Shown piece after piece: positions 55,163-64,000 of a stretch of 64,000 bases of DNA. The notes beneath the pieces were generated by a model that saw nothing but the letters and a program-made list of their open reading frames with translations, ran no database searches and was not told the origin of the DNA. The position numbers and the translations under genes were made by a program. Position 1 is the stretch's first letter. Every line of letters starts with the position of its first letter. The stretch comes from Pythium myriotylum. Its lineage: Eukaryota > Oomycota > Peronosporomycetes > Pythiales > Pythiaceae. The stretch spans positions 2,172,501 to 2,236,500 of the forward strand of contig JALJCQ010000030.1 in the NCBI GenBank assembly GCA_023091665.1. Reading direction: 5' to 3'.

Positions 55163-55522
55163 TGTTGGAAGGTCGCTTGGTTGGTGGGATGCAAAATGCA
55201 AAAGTGAATTGATCGGGACTTAGTTCGCTACTGCTACCTCTAAGCCGTCTGTGTGTGTCCTACGCTACCATAATCAAATGTATGTCCTACCTATCGTAAA
55301 CATATGCAAACATAAACTGACTTCGTGGATACTTCAACGAAGTCGATGGGTGGCACTGGATTCAAACCAGAACCAGACGGAGAATCTTCCACATGTCGAA
55401 TCTTCCACATGTCGAATCTTCCACGGAGAATCTTCTGCAGGAGAATCTTCTACAGCCGAGCTTCAACTGCCGAGCTTCAACTGGAATGATGACGCTGGGT
55501 TCGAGGCGCATCATCTTCAACA
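55163..55522 (-). repeat. CopA LTR 13 (360 bp)
   Basis: Duplicate of LTR 11 in position and junctions; its U3 end also joins ATGAGCCC. Confidence 0.93.
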
Positions 55523-56325
55523 ATGAGCCCAAGCCCAGCCGACTCTGCCTCCACCGACTTCGCCTCCCCAGCCTTCGCCATGGATTCGACCACCCCAGCC
55601 CGCATCAACAAGTTCGACGGAACCAACTTCCACACATGGAAGTTCAAGATGCAGATGGTGCTCGAAGAACGCGACGTCTGGGAAGTTGTCTGTGGAGAGG
55701 TCAAACTCGAGCAGTGCCAGACCGACGCGGACCGAGCCCTCTTCAAGAAGAAGTCTCGCAAGGCGCTCGCGATGATCTGTCTCGCGATGGAAGACTCGCA
55801 GCTCCCGCTGGTTCGGTCGGCGAGTGGTGCGCAAGATGCATGGTCAAGACTGGAAGAACACTTCGAGAAGAAGAGCCTTGCCAACAAGCTCTTTCTTCGT
55901 CGTCGTTTCTTCACGACCATGATGGAAGAAGGTGACGATGTGCTCACGCACATCAACAAGCTCAAGACCCTGGCGGAGCAACTCGACGCAGTGGGCGCTC
56001 CGGTCAGCGAAGACGACTTGGTGATCACGCTTCTCGGCAGTCTCAGCGAGTCGTACCAGTTCCTCATCACGGCGTTGGAGTCGCGTGTCGACGCGCTCAC
56101 GTGGGAACTCGTGACGTCTCGGCTGCTCCATGAAGACATGAAGCGCAAGGAGCAAGGTGGCGACGGAGCCACGCTTGGGCAAGCGTTCATGACAAGTGAC
56201 GCGAAGCCCAAGGGCCGTGCAGTCAAGAAGACTGGCACGTGCAACTACTGCGGCAAGATCGGTCATTGGGCCGCGGAGTGCCACTCGCGTGTCAAGGACA
56301 ACGGCAACGGCAACGGCAACTCCGG

Positions 56326-56356
<31 letters not shown>

Positions 56357-59114
56357 CCTCGGCAACGGTTCCAGCGAGCGAACCTTGCGCGAGATGAAGA
56401 CCCCGGCGAGTACCTGTTCTCGGTCGGGAAGACCCAAGGCAAGTCGAGTCAATCCACGGCGTGGTTGGTCGACTCGGGTGCGACTCAGCACATGTCGCGA
56501 ACCAAGCAGTTCATGATGAACTACAAGAAGATTGACCCAGTCGACGTGCATCTGGCCGATGATGGCACGGTCCAAGCAGTTGGCGTGGGAGACATTCTCA
56601 TGTCGATGAAGACTCCAAGCGGTGTCAAGAAGGGTTTGCTCACCAACGTGTGGCATATCCCCAAGCTCAGCCGCAACCTGTTCTATGACTGCAGTCGAAG
56701 TTCGCAATCGACTTCCGACCCGCGCTCAAGACTTGTACAAGTCGCCGTACGAAGAATGGTACGGGAAGAAGCCCTTGCTCGCCAACTTCAAGGTGTTCGG
56801 CTGCCATGCGTACGTCCACGTGCCCAAGGAGAAGCGGTCGAAGTTCGACGCCCGAGCCATCTTGTGTCGGTTCCTCGGCTACTCGGACCACGAGAAGGCG
56901 TATCGGTTTGAAGAAATCGCAACCGGCCGGATCGTCATCAGTCGAGACGCGCAGTTCATGGAAGACACGTTCGACGATGGCAAGCGCGAAGAACCCTGGA
57001 GCAAGTCCGTCGAGTTCCGCGACGATGAAGATGATGAAGATCAAGATGAAGCAACCGACAACCAAGATGATGAAGACATGGGTGAGCAGCCAGCCTCACC
57101 AGCACCAAGTCAGCGCAGCTACGAGCGACCGGAGTGGCAACAGGGCCAGCGGTCGCAGCGTCCAGCAGCACCAGCATCGGCCCAGCAGCCGAATGTCGAC
57201 TACGCACCAGGGTCCAAGCGCCACTCTCGCACGCACTCGCTCGAGAACCTGGCTGAACCGCCAGTTGAGAAGCGCTACGGACGGGTTGGTCGCACAAGTG
57301 GTGCGACTCCACCACCCACGCAAGGTTCAAGGACATCGCTCGAAGATCTGTCTGCACTGCTCACGTCGATCGAAGAGGAAGGCGTAGAAGATGAAGACGA
57401 AGAAGGCGAAGACGTGCAAGAACAAGGGGGAGAAGACCAAGATTACGATCTCGAAGAGTTTGCTCTCGTCGTGAATTCAGGGGGAGAGTTGCCGACATCG
57501 TTCAAGTCGGCGATGGAATCCGACGACGCCAGCAACTGGAAGGAAGCCTGCGACACCGAGCTCGAGTCGCTCAAGAAGAACGAGACATGGGACCTTGTCC
57601 CTTTGCCAGCCGGACGCAAGGCCATCACCAGCAAGTGGGTGTTCAAGGTCAAGGAAACCGCCGAAGGACTCGTCGAGCGGTACAAGGCTCGACTCGTTGC
57701 CAAGGGGTTCCTGCAGAAGTACGGCATCGACTTCGAAGAGACATTCGCACCCGTCGCCAAGTTCACGTCGATCCGAACCATCCTCAGCATCGCCGCTCGA
57801 CACAAGCTCATGATCCATCAGATGGATGTCAAGACGGCGTTCCTGAACGGCAACCTCGACGAAGAAATCTACATGAAGCAACCCGAAGGCTTCGTCGACC
57901 AGCGCCACCCCGACTACGTGTGCAAGCTCAAGCGCTCGCTCTACGGTCTCAAGCAGTCGCCACGCATGTGGAACCAGACCATCGACGCCTTCATGCGCAA
58001 GGTCGGCTTCACCAAGTGCGAGATGGACCACTGCGTGTACGTCAAGCGGAGCGGCTCAGCGATGATCTTCGTGGTGATCTACGTCGACGACCTCATCCTC
58101 GCCTGCAACAGCCTCGAGTTGCTCACGGCGACCAAGCGTGCACTCAGCGAACGCTTCGAGATGTCCGACCTCGGCGAACTCAAGTACTGCCTCGGCATGG
58201 AAGTTGATCAAGACCCCAACTCCGGCGACGTGACCATGCGGCAGACCAAGTTCCTGCAGTCGATCCTGACCAAGTTCGGCATGCAAGACTGCAAACCAGT
58301 GAGGACCCCTCAAGACCCCGGACTCAAGCTGACCAAGGCCATGTGCGAAGGTGGTTGCAAGCACGAAGACACCATGAAGAACGTGCCGTACCGAAGTGCA
58401 GTCGGCGCACTCATGTACCTCATGGTCGGCACTCGACCAGACCTCGCAGCGGCAGTCGGCACACTCAGCCAGTTCGCCGCGGACCCGTGTCCAACACATT
58501 GGCAAGCTCTCAAGCGTGTGCTCCGGTATCTGCAAGCGACTCAGACGTACGGCCTGCAGTTCTCGGCTTCGCACGATGGAAGACTGGTCGGCTACTCCGA
58601 CGCCGACTGGGCTGGCGACATCGAGTCACGTCGAAGCACCAGCGGCTACGTGTTCATGCTCAACGGCGGGTGCATCAGCTGGCGCAGCAAGAAGCAGCGA
58701 ACTGTCGCCCTCTCCTCGACCGAAGCAGAGTACATGGCTCTATCGGAAGCGATCCAAGAAGCCGTGTGGCTCAAGGCGTTCCTGTGCGAACTCGGCGAAG
58801 TTGCAAGCGACCAAGCGCTCACGGTGTACGAAGACAACCAAGGTGCGATCGCGTTGGCCAAGAACCCCGAGTTCCACAAGCGCACCAAGCACATCGACAT
58901 TCGCTACCACTTCGTTCGTGAGAAGGTCGAGGACGGTCAAGTCTGTCTGCAGTATTGCCCGACCCAAGACATGCTTGCCGACATCATGACCAAGCCGATC
59001 CCCACTGTCCAGTTCGACGTGCTCCGCACCAAGCTTGGTGTTCAAGACGCAGTCGAGTCGAGGGGGAGTGTTGAAGATGATGCGCCTCGAACCCAGCGTC
59101 ATCATTCCAGTTGA
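55523..59114 (+). pseudogene. CopA gag-pol, copy A10 (782-bp integrase deletion)
   Basis: It starts at the gag ATG as in A8. At about 56683 the sequence jumps from NLF to the codons for [11 protein letters not shown], losing 782 bp: the pre-integrase domain and all integrase catalytic residues are gone and the frame changes. The rest (post-integrase region, linker, RT with YVDD, RNase H) is open from about 56690 to the stop at 59114. It lacks the extra A of A8. Confidence 0.9.
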
Positions 59115-59427
59115 AGCTCGGCAGTTGAAGCTCGGCTGTAGAAGATTCTCCTGCAGAAGATTCTCCGTGAAAGATTCGACATGTGAAAGATTCGACATGT
59201 GGAAGATTCTCCGTCTGGTTCTGGTTTGAATCCAGTGCCACCCATCGACTTCGTTGAAGTATCCACGAAGTCAGTTTATGTTTGCATATGTTTACGATAG
59301 GTAGGACATACATTTGATTATGGTAGCGTAGGACACACACAGACGGCTTAGAGGTAGCAGTAGCGAACTAAGTCCCGATCAATTCACTTTGCATTTTGCA
59401 TCCCACCAACCAAGCGACCTTCCAACA
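59069..59427 (+). repeat. CopA LTR 14 (359 bp)
   Basis: 3' LTR of A10. Its two 16-bp units carry a private change (GTGAAAG for GTGGAAG) shared only with LTR 15. It is followed by nine bases CTCATAACC and then LTR 15 in opposite orientation. Confidence 0.93.
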
Positions 59428-59436
59428 CTCATAACC
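59428..59436 (-). other. Nine-base primer-site remnant between inverted LTRs
   Basis: CTCATAACC is the reverse complement of GGTTATGAG, the first 9 nt after a CopA LTR. Its last five bases (ATGAG) equal the first five of copies A8 and A10, a 5-bp duplication with the flanks in opposite orientation. Confidence 0.85.
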
Positions 59437-59795
59437 TGTTGGAAGGTCGCTTGGTTGGTGGGATGCAAAATGCAAAGTGAATTGATCGGGACTTAGTTCG
59501 CTACTGCTACCTCTAAGCCGTCTGTGTGTGTCCTACGCTACCATAATCAAATGTATGTCCTACCTATCGTAAACATATGCAAACATAAACTGACTTCGTG
59601 GATACTTCAACGAAGTCGATGGGTGGCACTGGATTCAAACCAGAACCAGACGGAGAATCTTCCACATGTCGAATCTTTCACATGTCGAATCTTTCACGGA
59701 GAATCTTCTGCAGGAGAATCTTCTACAGCCGAGCTTCAACTGCCGAGCTTCAACTGGAATGATGACGCTGGGTTCGAGGCGCATCATCTTCAACA
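59437..59795 (-). repeat. CopA LTR 15 (359 bp)
   Basis: Minus LTR; near-perfect mirror of LTR 14 including the private changes. It is the 3' LTR of the minus copy to its right (purine tract at 59796). Confidence 0.93.
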
Positions 59796-62700
59796 CTCCC
59801 CCTCGACTCGACTGCGTCTTGAACACCAAGCTTGGTGCGGAGCACGTCGAACTGGACAGTGGGGATCGGCTTGGTCATGATGTCGGCAAGCATGTCTTGG
59901 GTCGGGCAATACTGCAGACAGACTTGACCGTCCTCGACCTTCTCACGAACGAAGTGGTAGCGAATGTCGATGTGCTTGGTGCGCTTGTGGAACTCGGGGT
60001 TCTTGGCCAACGCGATCGCACCTTGGTTGTCTTCGTACACCGTGAGCGCTTGGTCGCTTGCAACTTCGCCGAGTTCGCACAGGAACGCCTTGAGCCACAC
60101 GGCTTCTTGGATCGCTTCCGATAGAGCCATGTACTCTGCTTCGGTCGAGGAGAGGGCGACAGTTCGCTGCTTCTTGCTGCGCCAGCTGATGCATCCGCCG
60201 TTGAGCATGAACACGTAGCCGCTGGTGCTTCGACGTGACTCGATGTCGCCAGCCCAGTCGGCGTCGGAGTAGCCGACCAGTCTTCCGTCGTTTGATGCCG
60301 AGAACTGCAGGCCGTACGTCGGAGTCGCTTGCAGATACCGGAGCACACGCTTGAGAGCTTGCCAATGTGTTGGACACGGGTCCGCGGCGAACTGGCTGAG
60401 TGTGCCGACTGCCGCTGCGAGGTCTGGTCGAGTGCCGACCATGAGGTACATGAGTGCGCCGACTGCACTTCGGTACGGCACGTTCTTCATGGTGTCTTCG
60501 TGCTTGCAACCACCTTCACACATGGCCTTGGTCAGCTTGAGTCCGGGGTCTTGAGGGGTCCTCACTGGTTTGCAGTCTTGCATGCCGAACTTGGTCAGGA
60601 TCGACTGCAGGAACTTGGTCTGCCGCATGGTCACGTCGCCGGACTTGGGGTCTTGCTCAACTTCCATGCCGAGGCAGTACTTGAGTTCGCCGAGGTCGGA
60701 CATCTCGAAGCGTTCGCTGAGTGCACGCTTGGTCGCCGTGAGCAACTCGAGGCTGTTGCAGGCGAGGATGAGGTCGTCGACGTAGATCACCACGAAGATC
60801 ATCGCTGAGCCGCTCCGCTTGACGTACACGCAGTGGTCCATCTCGCACTTGGTGAAGCCGACCTTGCGCATGAAGGCGTCGATGGTCTGGTTCCACATGC
60901 GTGGCGACTGCTTGAGACCGTAGAGCGAGCGCTTGAGCTTGCACACGTAGTCGGGGTGGCGCTGGTCGACGAAGCCTTCGGGTTGCTTCATGTAGATTTC
61001 TTCGTCGAGGTTGCCGTTCAGGAACGCCGTCTTGACATCCATCTGATGGATCATGAGCTTGTGTCGAGCGGCGATGCTGAGGATGGTGCGGATCGACGTG
61101 AACTTGGCGACGGGTGCGAACGTCTCTTCGAAGTCGATGCCGTACTTCTGCAGGAACCCCTTGGCAACGAGTCGAGCCTTGTACCGTTCGACGAGTCCTT
61201 CGGCGGTTTCCTTGACCTTGAACACCCACTTGCTGGTGATGGCCTTGCGTCCGGCTGGCAAAGGGACTAGGTCCCATGTCTCGTTCTTCTTGAGCGACTC
61301 AAGCTCGGAGTCGCAAGCTTCCTTCCAGTTGCTGGCGTCGTCGGATTCCATCGCCGACTTGAACGATGTCGGCAACTCTCCCCCTGAATTCACGACGAGA
61401 GCAAACTCTTCGAGATCGTAATCTTGGTCTTCTCCCCCTTGTTCTTGCACGTCTTCGCCTTCTTCGTCTTCATCTTCTACGCCTTCCTCTTCGATCGACG
61501 TGAGCAGTGCAGACAGATCTTCGAGCGATGTCCTTGAACCTTGCGTGGGTGGTGGAGTCGCACCACTTGTGCGACCAACCCGTCCGTAGCGCTTCTCAAC
61601 TGGCGGTTCAGCCAGGTTCTCGAGCGAGTGCGTGCGAGAGTGGCGCTTGGACCCTGGTGCGTAGTCGACATTCGGCTGCTGGGCCGATGCTGGTGCTGCT
61701 GGACGCTGCGACCGCTGGCCCTGTTGCCACTCCGGTCGCTCGTAGCTGCGCTGACTTGGTGCTGGTGAGGCTGGCTGCTCACCCATGTCTTCATCATCTT
61801 GGTTGTCGGTTGCTTCATCTTGATCTTCATCATCTTCATCGTCGCGGAACTCGACGGACTTGCTCCAGGGTTCTTCGCGCTTGCCATCGTCGAACGTGTC
61901 TTCCATGAACTGCGCGTCTCGACTGATGACGATCCGGCCGGTTGCGATTTCTTCAAACCGATACGCCTTCTCGTGGTCCGAGTAGCCGAGGAACCGACAC
62001 AAGATGGCTCGGGCGTCGAACTTCGACCGCTTCTCCTTGGGCACGTGGACGTACGCATGGCAGCCGAACACCTTGAAGTTGGCGAGCAAGGGCTTCTTCC
62101 CGTACCATTCTTCGTACGGCGACTTGTACAAGTCTTGAGCGCGGGTCGGAAGTCGATTGCGAACTTCGACTGCAGTCATGACGGCTTCGCCCCAGTACTC
62201 GTCGGACAAGTTGGCATGGTGGAGCTTGCAACGACCACACTCACCGATGGTTCGGTTCATGCGCTCCGCCACACCGTTCAACTGAGGCGTGTATGGCGGC
62301 GTGACGTCGTGCTCGATGCCACGCTTGCGGCAGAACTTGGCAAGCTTGGCCGACTGGTACTCGCCGCCGCCGTCGGTTCGAAGCACCTTGACTCGACGAC
62401 CGGTTTGGTTCTCGGCCCAGTTGACGAACTCGACGAACTTGTCGTAGACTTCGTCCTTGGACCGCATCAGGTACAACTTGCACAGTCGAGACTTGTCGTC
62501 GGTGAACGTGGCAAAGTACTTCATGCCGCCGAAAGTCGGAGTCTTCATGGGGCCGGCCACATCGCTGTACACGACGTCAAGCAGATTCGCAGACCGCTTG
62601 GTCGTGCCCGACTGGAACTTGACGCGAGTCAGCTTGCCGAGTGCACAGCCTTCACAGACCTCCCACTCCTGCACAGACCCAATGTCGAGTCCGTCGGCGA

Positions 62701-64000
62701 GGTCCTTCTTGACGATGGCTTCGAGACCGCTGAAGCCGATGTGACCGAGTCGGAGGTGCCACAGGTACGACTTGGACATGGCGCGACCTCGTCTTGTACT
62801 GGCGGCGTGGGCTGCTTCAGTCGACACTGGAGACATGTTGAGCTTGAACAGACCCTTGCCGATTCGAGTGCCGATGGTCCGCTTGGCGCCCTTGAGAACG
62901 ACGAAGCAACCGTCCTTGTCGAACGTCACGGGAGCAACGTCCTCCGTGAATCTTCCGACCGAGAACAGGTTGCGGCTGAGCTTGGGGATATGCCACACGT
63001 TGGTGAGCAAACCCTTCTTGACACCGCTTGGAGTCTTCATCGACATGAGAATGTCTCCCACGCCGACCGCTTGGACCGTGCCATCATCGGCCAGATGCAC
63101 GTCGACTGGGTCAATCTTCTTGTAGTTCATCATGAACTGCTTGGTTCGCGACATGTGCTGAGTCGCACCCGAGTCGACCAACCACGCCGTGGATTGACTC
63201 GACTTGCCTTGGGTCTTCCCGACCGAGAACAGGTACTCGCCGGGGTCTTCATCTCGCGCAAGGTTCGCTCGCTGGAACCGTTGCCGAGGGTTGCCGTTTC
63301 CGTTTCCGTTGCCGTTGCCGCCGGAGTTGCCGTTGCCGTTGCCGTTGTCCTTGACACGCGAGTGGCACTCCGCGGCCCAATGACCGATCTTGCCGCAGTA
63401 GTTGCACGTGCCAGTCTTCTTGACTGCACGGCCCTTGGGCTTCGCGTCACTTGTCATGAACGCTTGCCCAAGCGTGGCTCCGTCGCCACCTTGCTCCTTG
63501 CGCTTCATGTCTTCATGGAGCAGCCGAGACGTCACGAGTTCCCACGTGAGCGCGTCGACACGCGACTCCAACGCCGTGATGAGGAACTGGTACGACTCGC
63601 TGAGACTGCCGAGAAGCGTGATCACCAAGTCGTCTTCGCTGACCGGAGCGCCCACTGCGTCGAGTTGCTCCGCCAGGGTCTTGGGCTTGTTGATGTGCGT
63701 GAGCACATCGTCACCTTCTTCCATCATGGTCGTGAAGAAACGACGACGAAGAAAGAGCTTGTTGGCAAGGCTCTTCTTCTCGAAGTGTTCTTCCAGTCTT
63801 GACCATGCATCTTGCGCACCACTCGCCGACCGAACCAGCGGGAGCTGCGAGTCTTCCATCGCGAGACAGATCATCGCGAGCGCCTTGCGAGACTTCTTCT
63901 TGAAGAGGGCTCGGTCCGCGTCGGTCTGGCACTGCTCGAGTTTGACCTCTCCACAGACAACTTCCCAGACGTCGCGTTCTTCGAGCACCATCTGCATCTT
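59750..64000 (-). CDS. CopA Gag-Pol, copy A11 (minus, open to window edge)
   Basis: The minus-strand frame is open from the window end to a stop inside LTR 15. It lacks only the first ~45 residues of gag, which lie outside the window. Zinc knuckle, protease, integrase DDE residues, RT YVDD and RNase H are all present, with no frame break. One gag difference from A7 is NKPKTLAEQ where others read NKLKTLAEQ. If its 5' LTR is intact beyond 64000 it may be a second autonomous copy. Confidence 0.92.
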   Translation of the reverse strand, partial: KMQMVLEERDVWEVVCGEVKLEQCQTDADRALFKKKSRKALAMICLAMEDSQLPLVRSASGAQDAWSRLEEHFEKKSLANKLFLRRRFFTTMMEEGDDVLTHINKPKTLAEQLDAVGAPVSEDDLVITLLGSLSESYQFLITALESRVDALTWELVTSRLLHEDMKRKEQGGDGATLGQAFMTSDAKPKGRAVKKTGTCNYCGKIGHWAAECHSRVKDNGNGNGNSGGNGNGNGNGNPRQRFQRANLARDEDPGEYLFSVGKTQGKSSQSTAWLVDSGATQHMSRTKQFMMNYKKIDPVDVHLADDGTVQAVGVGDILMSMKTPSGVKKGLLTNVWHIPKLSRNLFSVGRFTEDVAPVTFDKDGCFVVLKGAKRTIGTRIGKGLFKLNMSPVSTEAAHAASTRRGRAMSKSYLWHLRLGHIGFSGLEAIVKKDLADGLDIGSVQEWEVCEGCALGKLTRVKFQSGTTKRSANLLDVVYSDVAGPMKTPTFGGMKYFATFTDDKSRLCKLYLMRSKDEVYDKFVEFVNWAENQTGRRVKVLRTDGGGEYQSAKLAKFCRKRGIEHDVTPPYTPQLNGVAERMNRTIGECGRCKLHHANLSDEYWGEAVMTAVEVRNRLPTRAQDLYKSPYEEWYGKKPLLANFKVFGCHAYVHVPKEKRSKFDARAILCRFLGYSDHEKAYRFEEIATGRIVISRDAQFMEDTFDDGKREEPWSKSVEFRDDEDDEDQDEATDNQDDEDMGEQPASPAPSQRSYERPEWQQGQRSQRPAAPASAQQPNVDYAPGSKRHSRTHSLENLAEPPVEKRYGRVGRTSGATPPPTQGSRTSLEDLSALLTSIEEEGVEDEDEEGEDVQEQGGEDQDYDLEEFALVVNSGGELPTSFKSAMESDDASNWKEACDSELESLKKNETWDLVPLPAGRKAITSKWVFKVKETAEGLVERYKARLVAKGFLQKYGIDFEETFAPVAKFTSIRTILSIAARHKLMIHQMDVKTAFLNGNLDEEIYMKQPEGFVDQRHPDYVCKLKRSLYGLKQSPRMWNQTIDAFMRKVGFTKCEMDHCVYVKRSGSAMIFVVIYVDDLILACNSLELLTATKRALSERFEMSDLGELKYCLGMEVEQDPKSGDVTMRQTKFLQSILTKFGMQDCKPVRTPQDPGLKLTKAMCEGGCKHEDTMKNVPYRSAVGALMYLMVGTRPDLAAAVGTLSQFAADPCPTHWQALKRVLRYLQATPTYGLQFSASNDGRLVGYSDADWAGDIESRRSTSGYVFMLNGGCISWRSKKQRTVALSSTEAEYMALSEAIQEAVWLKAFLCELGEVASDQALTVYEDNQGAIALAKNPEFHKRTKHIDIRYHFVREKVEDGQVCLQYCPTQDMLADIMTKPIPTVQFDVLRTKLGVQDAVESRGSVEDDAPRTQRHHSS

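Larger units (their letters stand above)
17217..64000. mobile_element. CopA cluster: inverted and tandem Ty1/copia copies
   Basis: From 17217 to the window end the sequence is made of one copia family plus two small foreign copia pieces. Fifteen LTRs plus a 15-nt stub alternate in orientation: plus at 17217, 21880, 26911, 31267, 35967, 38656, 43342, 51586 and 59069; minus at 22765, 34765, 37193, 46897, 55163 and 59437. Internal segments often meet an LTR terminus at an abnormal position. The 5 bp preceding CGAAC|TGTTG at 17217 belong to Gyp3 gag, so the cluster entered there; the matching right edge is not in the window. Confidence 0.9.

Noticed and set aside
17217..64000. The whole inverted cluster as an amplification or assembly artefact
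   Set aside because: Not excluded, but disfavoured: joints fall exactly on LTR tips with matching 5-bp duplications, and the mirrored arms carry different private deletions. Long reads are needed to settle it.

Overview
The window holds no recognisable cellular gene. Nearly every base belongs to a transposable element, and many elements are nested inside one another. The mix (a Ty3/gypsy element with chromodomain and two RNase H domains, a Tc1/mariner element, and Ty1/copia elements with initiator-tRNA-Met type primer sites) together with GC-rich, intron-free coding fits a transposon-rich, gene-poor region of an oomycete such as Phytophthora. That assignment is an inference from element types, not from a host gene.

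Layout. (1) 1-2494: decayed gypsy element on the minus strand (Gyp1; RT start, protease, gag, primer site, end of its 5' LTR). (2) 2495-13906: a complete gypsy element on the minus strand (Gyp2; LTRs 2495-3679 and 12644-13906, 4-bp target duplication CTCG) inserted in Gyp1; gag, protease and pol are present but carry a nonsense codon and frame breaks. (3) 13907-14572: unassigned, probably Gyp1 flank. (4) 14573-17216: 5' LTR and gag start of a third gypsy element on the plus strand (Gyp3), interrupted by a Tc1/mariner element (15505-17005, TA duplication). (5) 17217-64000: a cluster of one copia family (CopA) with 15 full LTR copies and one stub in both orientations, plus pieces of two other copia families (CopB LTR and gag 25622-26910; CopC pol fragment 36327-37192). 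One CopA copy (38656-43685) keeps a single open gag-pol frame of 1455 codons between two LTRs; another (59437 to beyond the window end) is open as far as visible.

The CopA cluster is the most unusual part. Many LTRs face each other, and internal segments abut LTR ends exactly. Comparing the 5 bp next to every LTR terminus gives three matched pairs. One (CTTGA) is an ordinary nested insertion. The other two (GTCTT/AAGAC and CTCAT/ATGAG) join the two halves of an element in opposite orientation, as expected for retrotransposon cDNA that integrated into itself (an inverted circle) and was then captured by recombination between LTRs. A tandem duplication with a hybrid LTR shows that LTR recombination also acted.

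Other points: in all families the gag start codon lies inside the primer-binding site; the CopA and CopB LTRs carry regularly spaced GAAnnTTC palindromes resembling heat-shock elements; and Gyp2 is peppered with a short DNA word (GACGGCTT/GACGGCTC) that is read in several frames and both orientations.
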